64,000 nt of DNA, taken from assembly GCA_963920525.1 (NCBI GenBank), contig OY986438.1:47218788-47282787 (forward strand), read 5' to 3'. Position numbers and translations under genes: made by a program. Below the pieces are notes generated by a model that saw nothing but the letters and a program-made list of their open reading frames with translations, was not told the DNA's origin and made no database searches. Each line of letters opens with the position of its first letter. Positions within the stretch are counted from its first letter, which is position 1. Positions 33,067 to 44,628 of the stretch are shown here, piece after piece. Source of the DNA: Dichetophora obliterata (Eukaryota > Arthropoda > Insecta > Diptera > Sciomyzidae).

Positions 33067-33702
33067 CCGCATAAGTTCCTAGTTAAGCACTTCATGGTCC
33101 ATTTACACCAAATAAATAATTTTGGCATCACAAATTGAAGAATGTGATTCTAAGAGAGTAGGGGAAAAGTTACCGGAGTTTTTTACCAATCACACAAAGT
33201 TCGTACTCGTAAAAAAATAAATGATCAATAAATTATGTAGAAAAAAAAAACAGGAAGTTAAAAAGAACAAATTTATGCTCCAAAAATTTAAAAAAGATTG
33301 AACTAGTTAAAAATGTTCACAGTTAACTAAAAAACTGCGAATTTTTAGCCCAAACTTTATTCAGAAATTCTGTTGTGTCACTGTTTTTTTTTTAATAAAA
33401 TCCGAATATTTTTAGCACATATGTTTTCAATTTGGTTTCTCATATTAAAACCACTTTCATCAATTTTAATGATACTTTTCGAAAAATAAGCAGTTGCCCT
33501 ATAAAGGGTGAATTTTTTGCTTACTTTTTAGTTCTTAATCTTTGAAATGTCAGTTACTATTTGATTCACTATTTGTTCACTATCGGTTGTTAACTATTTA
33601 GAGTAGTCGGTGTAAAAAAAGAAGTTCACTATTTCGAGCGTTCATTTATTCGGCGGTTCGTTATATCCAGATTTGACTGCATAATATACGGTTAATATAT
33701 AA
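33067..33702. other. Gene-free AT-rich interval
   Basis: No gene or repeat recognised. Confidence 0.4.
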
Positions 33703-33704
33703 TT

Positions 33705-33947
33705 AGGGTATTCACAAGGTGTGCTATCATGTCATGATGTCCTAAAATTAATATAAATTATAAGATAAATAGTTGCAAATAAGAAATATCTGTTTGATTA
33801 CGACACTTCAATAAACAGTTGTAGCTAACACAGTTGTAATATATTAGTACTTTTTTATATGGAAGGCAACAACAAAATGTTTAAACTAGTGTAAAATCTT
33901 AGGACAATATGACATTATGATATAATAGCACACCTTGTGAATACCCT
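33705..33947. mobile_element. 243-bp MITE with AGGGTATTCACAAGG termini
   Basis: The left end AGGGTATTCACAAGGTGTGC (33705) mirrors the right end GCACACCTTGTGAATACCCT (ending 33947). Pairing continues with small indels through the region of GATGTCCTAA on the left and TTAGGACA on the right. There is no coding capacity. The target duplication is ambiguous because both flanks are AT-rich; TA is possible if the terminus is GGGTATT. Confidence 0.8.
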
Positions 33948-34499
33948 AAATATATTGTTAAAATATACAGAATTCAGGAAATTATTAAGTGTGAAAACTA
34001 ATTGTTTTATTAACAAAATTTTTTAAAAAAGGTCATGATTTCTAAAGTCCCATCTATGATCTTTTAATTACTGCAATCTTAATCATTGTTTTTAATTTAA
34101 TTGCTTCATTTACAATTATATCTATATATAAATTTCTTCTTATTAAAAAAAACTTTTTTTAGAAAAACTAAAATTTCAGAAAAAATTATTCCAAGCCTAT
34201 GCAATTTTAATTTTATTTCAAACCATTTTGTTTTTTCATTGAAATAAATAAAAACAAAACCAATTAGAAAAAATATACATATTGATACAAGTGAACAACC
34301 AATCATAAATTATAAACTGAAGCATTACAAATCAATATTTACATTAGATAAAACTAATTTTTCAAATGAGAATTAAGAAAAAGCGTGCCGCCGTGTACTA
34401 TTCCAGCAAAAGAAAAAAAGCCTTTCTACTGACACCGATAAGGTAAGCGGTGTATTTAATTAAGGTGACGTCATAACTTTAATTAAGCTTTCACATTCC
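33948..34499. other. Gene-free AT-rich interval
   Basis: The minus-strand ORF at 34106-34306 is hydrophobic and lysine-rich by composition, with no motif. Confidence 0.4.
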
Positions 34500-34820
34500 A
34501 TTTCTTTGTGTATTAAATTAAAAACAATGATTACAGTAAACGTTAGAACAATTTCTGTAATTGTAATAAAAAAAAAATTTTTATTGCAACCACAGTAATC
34601 GTAATTGTGATTTTTTATTCATAACGATTACTATAATAGTAATAAAAAATATTATGATTTCAACTTTTTATTAATAACGATTACTGTTATTGTAATATAA
34701 AATATTTCGATTATGATTACAGTAATCGTGATCCTAATTTTTTCAAAATAACGATAATAATTTGGAGTTGTAATTGTTATTTACCTGTGTTCAATGACGA
34801 CAGTAATCGATTACATCCCA
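34500..34820. repeat. Quasi-repeats of AACGATTACTGTAAT
   Basis: Variants of ACGATTACTGTTATTGTAAT, CAGTAATCGTAATTGTGA and CAGTAATCGTGATCC alternate in both orientations over about 320 bp. The motif is nearly self-complementary, so the block could fold extensively. No array period is fixed. Confidence 0.5.
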
Positions 34821-36397
34821 GCTCTGCTATTACAAAAGTAATGATTTTTATGCAATGGGAAATAACTTTAAAACTTTATTAATTTATAAACTGAATAGTT
34901 AATTATAATTATATTATGTATAATAATTATAATTATGTGATTATCTGTTGGGATATTTTTATATATTATTCACTACCCTTAGATAACATTAAATTACTAT
35001 TTTTAGTGATTACTATAATTATGCTTAGGAATTTTGTGGAATATTTTTAATGCTATAAATTGGTTATTAATATCTCATTTTTAGAAATGTTCCTCCTCCT
35101 TCGCTATATACTTTCATTATTTTTAACATTTATATAATAGCACTTAAAAGTTTACTTCAGTAGCAATTTTCTTGAAAGGACACTCTTTTTAAACATAAAT
35201 TATTAATTAATTTATTTGATTTAAACAGTGTGTTTAACACACTGAAATAGAAATCCATTAAAATATCATATAAACTAATTAAAAAACTCATTATGATTTT
35301 AAGAAATTTCGTAGAAGTTCCTGAAGTACATTTTAAACTCTAGGTTAAAAATTAACTTTCAACAACTTTCGGAAAATAAATTTTGAAACATTCTTTTGTG
35401 CCAAAAAATATGCTCTACACAAACATACACTCAACTCAAGCTGGCAATTAAACTTAGCACTCACACACTTTGCGGCGTTGCCACATGGATGGAATACGTA
35501 AAGCATGTTTTGCCATATAATTTATGTTGATTACTCAATTAAGGAAAAATTATAAATTCCGCACACAAATGGAACGTTATAAATTTTCAAACGCTGCACA
35601 AAGCAAATTATAGCAGCATGCTATGAAATAGCTTCACAAAAACATTCAGTCCATCCAAACCATCCTTTATCCCGACAACAAACGCGCAAGGCCCAATGCC
35701 TAACGCCACGACAAAGCTGTTTGCCTCGTTCGCATGCTTGATGGCTTAAATCAATATCTAAACCAAAACAGAACGTGGCTGAATGTACAACAAAAAACAC
35801 CCTCGTTAAGGCGTCATGCAGTGCAAAAGCAGCAAGCACAAGAAATAGGGAAGCCTTTTTCCAGCCAAGACATTATCAAACTTATGCAACAGCAAACCTC
35901 CCATCACCAGCTTTGGTAGCGGCTTGAAGTTAAATTTCTGGAGCAGTTCAGATTAGTTCCTTATTGACATAAGTGAAAGTTCTTCAAATTACAAAATATC
36001 CTCTATAAATTAGTAAATGTATTTAAGTTATTTCCTTAATTGCTAACACCACACCACCGCACCAATACTTTGGCCAACTTCCGGCGTTTGTCGCCCCGAA
36101 CCTGTCCAATTTATGTCATTCCCTGATGTTATGCTATATTTACAAATAATTTTCCACAATTATTTTCCTTAACTGGGTGGCCTCAGTTCAAATTGTGCAT
36201 AAATATTCGTGAGCCTAAAATTATGTGTAGCTTATAATAATAGCAGATCGAAATCGAACCCGAACGGTACGGTTCGTGGCACCGTTTGGATTTTTTCATG
36301 CTTATGTTTCCTTCCTCCGAAATGTTATCTAATGACAGCTTAATGGCTGCCTTAATACAACAAATACAGTCATGGAGAAATACTCACGCACATGCAC

Positions 36398-36434
<37 letters not shown>

Positions 36435-37513
36435 AGAAACGCATTAGTAATGTTTATTTAACTTGTCGAAATAATAATATTGAATGAACTAAGTTTGTTG
36501 CAAACACATCAACATAGAAATGTTGGCATATTTTTGTTTAGCTATTTTAAGAAAAAAGAAAAATTTCGTAAAGCTCTTGAAATGACTTCCTTATTGTTTC
36601 TTTTAGTGTTATTTGGAAATCCTAATAGGCACATGATTAATTTGAAAGATAAGAACGAGACATAATGCTTTACAAAAGGAAGGCAAATGTGTATATGTGC
36701 TCTTATAGTACATTACTCTCTATATATGTATAGACACAAAATAAATGAATTCATTTTCAAATAATAATAAGACAAAAAATTGGCATTTTTTATGTTGCCA
36801 TTGAAAACTATAGGTAAGAAAAAATTTATTTTAAATGCTCAAAATGACTTTCTTTTTATGTTATTACTACTTTTTTTAATGCTTGAAATAAAGTTTTAGT
36901 GTTAAATTTTGGGATTTTTTGATATTTTTTTGGGAAATTTTCAAATGCTTCTTAAGCATGTTTTTAGCTTGTTTGTTTCTTTGTAACACTTGCAGTTTTA
37001 CTGCTTTTTACATACTGTTCACCTTATTAAAGATAGATAAATTCACTTACGTTTCAAATTATACACATTAAGGTGACTTGAAAAAAAATTGCATTTGTAC
37101 CCCTGTAAAAATGAACTGTGACCTACTTCATAACAATTCTTAAAATATTTTGCCTCTAACAAAAGCCGTCAGTTTGGTAAAACTTTTTGCAAACACAGAC
37201 AAAAATAATATTTTTTGTAAATAGCCAATATTTATATATAAATGCACGAAAACTGCATTATCTTTAACCCTTAGCGGTCGTGTTAAGTCAGTTTTCCATT
37301 AAAGGCAATTTGAGTGTAGCGTACCCAAGAATTTTCGATTGCTTATATCTCCTATTCTAACTGACATATTGACTTGATTTTTTTCCAACAAACCGTCAAA
37401 AACGATGTAAAAAATAAATATTAAATACAAAAAACATTGAATACAAAATTTTTTTTTGATGAAATGCAGCTATGCCTATTTGTGGAGTAAAAATACAAAT
37501 CCATTTATTATAA
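34821..37513. other. Gene-free stretch
   Basis: Contains an (AC)n run at 36400-36432, a less AT-rich patch at 35450-35950 and a piggyBac-like terminus TTAACCCTTAGCGGTCG at 37264. The 61-codon ORF at 35734-35919 and the overlapping minus ORF have no motif I recognise. Confidence 0.45.
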
Positions 37514-37897
37514 AAAAGTTATTTATTATGTTGATTTTATATGATTTAAATACTAATTCTAAATGTTATAAAGTTTAAATCATACTTGATTTTAAATACA
37601 AATTCTAGTTGTTTGATAGTTTAAAATCGTTTGTTGATCTTTAGGTCAAAGTTAGAACAATTAATTACTCAAATATTCTTTCCAAAGAAACAACAACAAA
37701 AACAACGTTTTTTCAATATGAAATGGGAAAAATCACTTGCTAATTTGTTTGCAATTTCGGCCCTGCTAATCAAACAACTAGAATTTTTATTTAAAATCAA
37801 GTATGATTTAAACTATCAAACATTTAGAATTTGTATTTAAATCATATAAAATCAACATAATAAATAACAAGGTCATTTAGAAAAAACCTTAAATTTA
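37514..37897. mobile_element. MITE (same family as 28.9-29.86 kb)
   Basis: The left end GTTATTTATTATGTTGAT and the mirrored right end ATCAACATAATAAATAAC (about 37848-37865) carry inverted repeats of about 100 bp with a few mismatches. The right side continues with GGTCATTTAGAAAAAACC, which also flanks the 29.4-29.86-kb palindrome arms, so the family probably extends there. The interior (AAAGAAACAACAACAAAAAC, then TTTTTTCAATATGAAA) matches the left-half copy at 28896-29120. Non-coding. Confidence 0.8.
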
Positions 37898-37989
37898 TTT
37901 CTTTTTAAATTAGGCCAAAAAAAATTTTGAATATGATAAAAAAGTAAACTTACATATTCAAATATAAGAAATCATATACATATTAGAAA

Positions 37990-38440
37990 CTATTATTCCC
38001 CGGCAGACGTTGTCCAGCCACAGGCCAGTTTACTGCCATGTACGAAAATGCCAAATATATTCACTATTTTTAGTATAGTTGCCGAAAGTAACCATATGAA
38101 CAAAATTATTAAATTTTCGTCTTATACGACCAAAGCCGCCTGAAATATAACATTTTCACTGATTTGTTGGAGGTAAAAGAGGGCGTGGAAACCCATTTTT
38201 AATACAACTGCCAACAGTAACCATACAAACTAAATTGCCAAATGTTGTTATTATACTACGGAAATTGACTAAAATAAAGCATTTTTAATGTTTTGGGGGC
38301 GTTAAAAGGGGTGTGGCAAAAATTTTCCCTAAACCATCTCGTTCTTGAAACAAATCGACTGCCAAGATTTCAGGTCAATCGGTCTAGTAGTTTTGGAGTC
38401 TATGGGCATCACGCAGACAGACAGAAAAACAGATGTATAC
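37990..38440 (+). repeat. Dispersed repeat with CGGTCTAGTAGTTTTGGAGT tail
   Basis: Contains AGTTGCCGAAAGTAACCATA (38076) and CTGCCAACAGTAACCATAC (38212), both related to 12760-12790, and ends with TTTCAGGTCAATCGGTCTAG, TAGTTTTGGAGTCTATGGG and CAGACAGACAGAAA. This resembles a conserved 3' region of arthropod TEs (recollection). It is non-coding. Confidence 0.5.
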
Positions 38441-39671
38441 AATAAGGGCACAACTGAAAATTTTCAAAATTCGACTTTTTGCAAAAAATCTATTCGCAGT
38501 GTTCATTTCTATCGACTATAAAAATCTCTTAGGCGTATCGCTTCTCTATCGTTTTAAAAATGCCATTACTCCTCTTTTAATGTAACCGGGGCAGCTTTTT
38601 CAGAATCAAGAAAAGAGACTTATGGCCTTAGTTTGTAAAACCAACGCAATCACTTGCGTAAGATTTTTTTATCTAGCAATATATTTTAAAGGAAAATTTC
38701 AGTGAGAAAGAGAGGGTTTGTTTTTGTTCATATGTAAATGGAGTTGGCAGACATATTAACCCCAAGTGAGGTGATTCCGTGCGTTTTACAAAATAAGGCC
38801 ATTATTTTTAGTTGTGCCCACGCTTTCAAGTGAACCTGACGTCTGTTATAAGACGTAAATAGTATTATTTTTACTTGTGCCTTCTTTTGTGAAAAAATAA
38901 CAGCTTTCGTGAGAAATTATTTGGAGATGTGCCTGTTTTGTTAATTGTGGTGAGTTAATTAAAATGTACTATTTCGTATTGTGCCTTTTTATCTGAAATA
39001 AAATTGAATTTTTTAAGAAACGGTTAATTTTTTTGCTTCAAAAAAGAAAATGATATACAATTTTTAACCGTACAATTTTTAAATAAGCCTGTAGGACATT
39101 TCATTTTTTTGTTCACTTTTAAAAACTGGAAACGAGTTGCACGTGGGCAATAGAATGTCCCTTATTTTCCGATTTTTGGAAATATCAAGGGTTGATAGAT
39201 TATAATTTTATATTCCAAGAAGGAATCAACAACATTTTTTTCTATAACAGTGCCAATCGGAACCCAAATTTCGAAAAAATTTCAATATTAGATTATGTGT
39301 CGACAAGGAATAACGACTAAACTCAAAATATCGTAAAAAAGCGATATGGCATTTTCTTCATTGCCAATCTTTGATAGAGTGCAGAAAAACATTTTTTGTA
39401 CAGAATAGATAGCCACTTAATTCTGCACCTATAACCGTTTGTAACATTTCATATACATATTTCAGGAAAAAGGTCAGAGTTAGTACAATAAAAATATCGT
39501 TTTTTACGATAATTTGAGTTAAGTCTTTATTCCTTGTTGACACAGATTTGCATTAATGTGGCCCTAATTTACAAAAGTTTAATTTTTGTTCAAATTATTA
39601 AAGAAAAGTAATGAAAATTTTTTTCAGTCATTTTAAAAGATAAACCTAGTTTTTTCAATTTTTTCAATTTT
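38441..39671. other. Gene-free interval with repeated GTTGTGCC motifs
   Basis: Variants of AGTTGTGCC or its complement occur at 38447-38456 and 38814-38820, with weaker forms near 38874 and 38978; the complement recurs at 40255. GTTGTGCC is also the target duplication of the hAT element at 40476. No gene recognised. Confidence 0.4.
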
Positions 39672-39890
39672 TTTTGTGTTCGTGCCGACTCCGAACGGTT
39701 TATGTTCTCAAGAAGCTTTACATGGCAATTTTTACTCTCTGAGATTTGCCATTGTCTGCAAGGAGGTGACGACCGAACAGAAAAATTAATTCAATTGAGA
39801 AAACTTTCTGTCTGAGCTGGAATTGAACCCAGGCTACCGCGGTTCTTTAGCTAAGGGGCCACGCACTCTACTCACTAGGCTACGGTTGCC
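39672..39890 (-). mobile_element. tRNA-derived SINE
   Basis: On the minus strand from 39890: GGCAACCGTAGCCTAGTGAG with an A-box-like GTAGCCTAGTGAGTAGAG, a B box GGGTTCAATTCC (39830-39819), a body with CTTGCAGACAATGGCAAATC and GTTCGGAGTCGGCACGAACA, and an A-rich tail. The tRNA-like head plus unrelated body and A-rich tail is standard SINE structure. The tail (ACAAAAAAAATTGAAAAAAT) ends near 39660. Confidence 0.75.
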
Positions 39891-40475
39891 ACAGCTATAA
39901 CTTTTGGTTTCAACAGCTATAACTTTTTTATTCTAATTTTGGTTTTTTTAATTTTTGGTGCAAAATAGGTAAGGGCAATGGCATACCTACCCATAGTATT
40001 GTTTTTTAGGAATTTTAAATTTGTAGATTTTTGGAGAATTTCTTCGTAAAAAAAACCCAAAATCGAAACTTACAAAATGGAACACATCTATTAAAAAATT
40101 TCGTAACGAAAATGGCTACGAAAACATATATTTATTCCTGATAGTCAGTTTATTGCAAAGAAAAAGTAATACTTTTTTTCAGTTATAACTAAAAAAAAAG
40201 TCCTGATACTGAGCTTATTGCAAAGAAAAAATAATATTTTTTTTCAGTTAAAAAGGCACAACATAAAATAAAATGCGCTGAATAAAATAATTTCAAGAAA
40301 ACTGACTCAAGTGCTTAATTTGATTTTTACACTATCAAATATGGAAGAAAAGGACGGAACAACATAAATACTTACTCATGCATGGTCCTTCTTGACAATG
40401 ATTTCTATTAAAATATTTCGTTTACATTTAATAAAGCAGTTTTTTCTTGAAAATTTGTACATTTTGAGTTGTGCC
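39891..40475. other. Gene-free interval with short direct repeats
   Basis: CAGCTATAACTTTT occurs twice (39892, 39920). A roughly 60-bp duplication with TTATTGCAAAGAAAAA and TTTTTTTCAGTTA lies at 40137-40262. No gene recognised. Confidence 0.5.
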
Positions 40476-42919
40476 CAAGGTTGCCAGTATTGTGGGAAAA
40501 ATCCCATTCGTGGTAATTTTGAATTGGTCTTGGGAAATTTTTTTTTGGGAATTCCCATGGTATTTTTTAATTCAGCGTGGTATTTTTTAATTGGCGTGGG
40601 AATAGAGCGTGGTATTTTTTAATTGCATGGGAATTTGGGAATTTTTTCTTAAAAAGTTTTTTTTTCACTTTTATTAAGCAAAATCTTAATCATAGTATTA
40701 GATGATCGACGTATATATACAGTAGAGTAAAGCTATAAGTTTACGCTGTACATTTCTTCAAACTTAATGAATAAATTACATATTTGTTTTAAGATCAAGT
40801 TGACACCACAAAATTGCATAAAAACGAATAGCGCTTTTTCTTTTCTGAAAAAATTCTAAACTTAAAATTCTGATCTTTCTGAAAATTCCACATTTCTGCA
40901 TGCAAGCGTTAAGCTTACAAAAAATATTTTAAAAGTCCAAAAAAAGTGAAATATATAAGACTACCAAAACAATAATAGACAATATTTGCAAGTTTACTTA
41001 TCGAATCCAATAATCAGCAATTATCTTTTGAAATCAAAATTAAATAACAGTTGCCATAAGAAATTTATATATATTTTATTTTGTTTATTTTTTATTTCTG
41101 AAGTCACTTGTGTATATTATTTTATATGAGAAATAAGTACCTACATTTTTTAAAAATCATATTGTGTTGAAATTAACTGTTTATCTCTTTACAAAACACA
41201 AATATCTTTGAAAACTAATATTTAATTTATTTTGTTTATTTTCTATTTTTGAAGTCACTGACATGATTTTATATTAGAAATAAGTGCCTAATTTTTTGAA
41301 AAATCATATTGTGTTAAATTCACTGTTTATCACTTCACAAAGCACAAATATCTTTGAAAACTGTATACATATTTTATTATGGTTATTTTTTTATTCTGAA
41401 GTCACTTTTATTATTTGATATTAGAAATAAGTTATTTCACAAACCACAAATATTTTTTAAAACAATATTTTTATATTATTTATAAGAATACTATCGTTTT
41501 AGAAATTATTAAATGGATACATACAAATAAAATTCACGATCTCAAATATAAGACGAAAACATGTGATATGTGTAACAATTAACTTTATGTGAAACAATTT
41601 GTATGTTCCCAACTAGAACTGATGGTCCATATTTGGGTTGCAGCGACGTCGTAGCGTTTATTTTTGTGTCAACATTGACATGATGTCAATACATTGGTTA
41701 CGTTACAGAGATCACTATTTTTCGAAAGTGGTGCAACACAATGCCGACATTGTTTTAGTAAAAACTACTTTGAAGTTACTTATTACATTTTAGTATAAAT
41801 GCATTATAGAGTTGCCAATTTTGTTTACAGCCATAATTATTATAAATTATTTTATAATTAGAATTTATATAAAATATAAGAGTACAACATAACATTAGGT
41901 GTTTTGGATATTTTTTGGAGCTAAATGTAGATGGGAAAGAAGATTTTCGGTAAAAAACAGCCAAAACTTCTTAAAAATTTAAGCGCAATCTAAATTTAGA
42001 AAATTTTTTAATAATTTCATATTAATAGAAAATGTTTTAAAAAGTTTTGTGGAGAAAGTATTGTACACAAATTTCAGTAATAGTTTTTAATGTAAGCAAT
42101 CAATAAAACATAGTTGAAAAGCTTAACAATACAATACAAAAGCAATTTCATGTTTATTGTTAGGAAAATATAATAATAATTTGCGGCCACCATTTTAAAT
42201 AGAAAGAGCCTACACTTGGGTCGCAATTATCTAATCGTTACAAAATGATAACATCTTAAGTTATTATTCCATAGTTGTGTGATGCATTTTTTAAAGGTAA
42301 AACTTGATTAAACGTTACAATATTCCGTGACCTAGTGGTAAAATAGTATTAAAAAGGAAAGTTACATTGAAGGCTTTATTTAAGAATAGGAATTTTTACA
42401 AATAGGAATTTTTACAAACTTTTCCCATAAAATATTATCCAAATCAGTATCTCTGAAAGGTCGTCATGTAAAAAATGTATATTAAGTAACCTGTGATCGC
42501 AAAATTCTACTTGGGTTATTTATTTGTTATAGTTTTGAAACAAAGACAATAAATGCAAAATTTTTAACTATCGACGTGTCTATTCATTTCTGCTTATTTA
42601 AATGCAAAAATTTCTGGTATTTCTAAACTTTTTAAAATTTCTTATACATATGGGATTTTTCGTGGTATTTTTTAATACGTATGGGATTTTTTGTGGGATT
42701 TTTAAATGCATATGGGATTTTTGGTGGTATTTTTAAAACGCGTGGTATTTTTGTGGTAATTTTAAATTATCGTGGGATTTTTTTTGGTATTTTTTAATTG
42801 CTGTGGGAATTTTTTTTGTTTACCTTTACCATGGGAATTTTGGTGGTATTTAATATATGTGACTTTGGGAAAAAGGTAATTTTCGTGGGAATTGTTACGA
42901 ATTTTGGCTGGCAACCTTG
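40476..42919. mobile_element. Non-autonomous hAT element with exact 8-bp target duplication
   Basis: Termini CAAGGTTGCCA at 40476 and TGGCAACCTTG ending at 42919 are flanked on both sides by GTTGTGCC (40468-40475, 42920-42927). An 8-bp duplication and a C(A)xxG.TTGCCA terminus are hAT hallmarks. Both ends carry clustered subterminal motifs of the type CGTGGTATTTTTTAAT and ATGGGAATTTT (40500-40650, 42645-42895), plausible transposase-binding sites. The 2.4-kb interior has no recognisable transposase and holds the tandem repeats at 41055-41470. Confidence 0.92.
41055..41470. repeat. About 150-bp tandem repeat, 2.6 copies
   Basis: GAAGTCACT recurs at 41100, 41251 and 41398 (periods 151 and 147). 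Units share ATTTTGTTTATTTT, AGAAATAAGT, AAAAATCATATTGTGTT and CACAAATATCTTTGAAAACT. It lies wholly inside the non-autonomous hAT element. Confidence 0.85.
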
Positions 42920-42946
42920 GTTGTGCCCCTCTTGTTGTTAGCGTGC

Positions 42947-42949
<3 letters not shown>

Positions 42950-42980
<31 letters not shown>
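42950..42980. repeat. (TA)n microsatellite, split by Tc1 insertion
   Basis: About 30 bp of TA directly left of the Tc1 element; TATATATATATA resumes at 44615-44628 on the right. The element chose a TA target within the run. Confidence 0.9.
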
Positions 42981-42983
<3 letters not shown>

Positions 42984-44614
42984 TGGTGGTCACGAATTTA
43001 GCACACACTGTGTTAGTAACTCTAATTTGAAATTTTATACATCTTAGCTTGAGAATTGTAATCAAATATTTTTTGTTGAGTATTGTTTATGAAGTTAACT
43101 CTATGTACCGTTAGTTGGTTTCTTAGTTATTCTTAAATTTTCTGACATATTTAAAGTAGTATGAATCAATGTGGTTTAAATGCTGGACACGAATTTAGCA
43201 CAGGTTAGAATTACTGTTCCATATCGTATTTTATTTTCGTTAATTAAACTTTACTAGTAAGATATACTAAATTTATTAAGTTTCTATTTGAGTTCTAACA
43301 AAAAATTGCAGAAAGATATGGCGAAAGGCTACTGGTGTTCAGAGGCTCAGCGGCATTTGATTCAGCAAATGAAAAATGGTGGAAACTCAGTTTCAGAGAT
43401 TGCTCTGCTTCTTAGATGTTCGTGAAAGTTATTATATAACGCATTACAATATGTAGAGCAGTATTAGAGCATTAAAAATTTAAAATAGCGACCAAGAGCG
43501 CGAAAAACAATAGCAAGAGAGGGCCATTTGATTTATAGAGCTTCACTTAGTAATCCTTTTAAGACCTCAAATAAAATTTAAAATGAAATTTCATCAAAAT
43601 ATCGCATAAATGTATCCTCAAAAGGCATAAGAAAACGCTTGAATGAAAACAATTTCCGTAGCTTTACAGCCCAATAAATACCACATGTGTCACAAAAAAA
43701 TATTAAATGCAGTCTTGCGTTTGCAAAAGAATATTTAAAAAGTCAACGAATTTTTGGAAAAATGTGCTTTGGAGGGATAAATCAAATTTTTGCCGGTTCG
43801 CATCTGACAGCAAACAATATGTGTGGCGTCCTCAAAACATGCAACACAATCCAAAGTACACGCTCAAGACGATTAAACAGGGTGGCTGAAATGTTAAGGT
43901 ATGGGCGGCGTTTTCTTGGCACGGAGTTTGTCCGATTGTTAAAATTTACCAAAAAACGGATCAGCACGCTTACACAAAAGTACTTGTCAATACCATGATA
44001 TCATTTCAAGAGGATAATTTTCCACTTTAATGGCGTTTTATGCAGGATAATGATCCAAAGCACAGTGCTCATATAGTTAAGAGTTGCTTGGAAGACAAAC
44101 ATATTGATATTTTGAAGTAGCCATTGCAATCATCGGACTTGAATCGGATTGAGAATCTGTTTAGGGATGTCGAGCAGCAAATACTAACAGTAAAATCCAA
44201 AAATTTGCCAGATTTGTTTAGGGAAATCCAAAGGATTCGGTATAGTATTCCAAAGTACCGTTGTGAGGCTTTGGTCAAAAGTTTACCAAGGATATGAGCT
44301 GCAGTAATTAAGAATAAAGGATTTCCTACGAAATATTGAGTTTTATGCAATCAATTTTGTTTATATTTTTCATCCTAGACATTTTTTCGCTCGTGTGTTA
44401 AATTCATGACCAAGTCGAAACGCTTATTTTTAATTTTTATTTGATTTTAAGTCCTATAGGAAAAAGTTTTGAAATAAAAAAATGTATATGAGAAATAAAA
44501 AAGACATAATATATACACTGAAAAAAAAGTTAATTAAAAATTTACAACAAATAAATGGAAAATATAAGTATTCACTTTACTTTTTTAAGTGTGCTAAATT
44601 CGTGACCACCACTG
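42981..44614 (+). mobile_element. Complete-length Tc1-like element with IR/DR ends
   Basis: Outer inverted repeats CAGTGGTGGTCACGAATTTA (42981, continuing GCACAC) and its mirror ending at 44614 match over about 26 bp. A second, inner copy lies about 200 bp inside each end: GGACACGAATTTAGCACAGG (43185) and GTGTGTTAAATTCATGACC (44393). This double arrangement is the IR/DR structure of some Tc1-family transposons. TA flanks both sides within a TA microsatellite. Total length is 1634 bp with one transposase gene in the middle. Confidence 0.93.
43318..44300 (+). pseudogene. Tc1 transposase (DD34E), inactivated
   Basis: Starts MAKGYWCSEAQRHLIQQMKN (43318), followed by GGNSVSEIALLLRCS, the N-terminal helix-turn-helix. 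It then breaks. The catalytic part resumes with VLWRDKSNFCRF (first Asp, about 43770), QYVWRPQNMQHNPKYTLKTI and KVWAAFSWHGVCPI, then FMQDNDPKHSAHIVK (second Asp) and LQSSDLNRIENLF (Glu). The first Asp of QDND and the Glu are 34 residues apart. The P of the usual NPIEN is R, and a TAG replaces the usual W before PLQ. Numerous stops in the N-terminal half and frameshifts near 43890 and 44020 make it a pseudogene. Length and order fit a full Tc1 transposase. Confidence 0.9.
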
Positions 44615-44628
44615 TATATATATATATA

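Noticed and set aside
35621..35919. Small gene in a less AT-rich patch
   Set aside because: Both strands are open over the same bases, no motif, and no splice or start context beyond chance.
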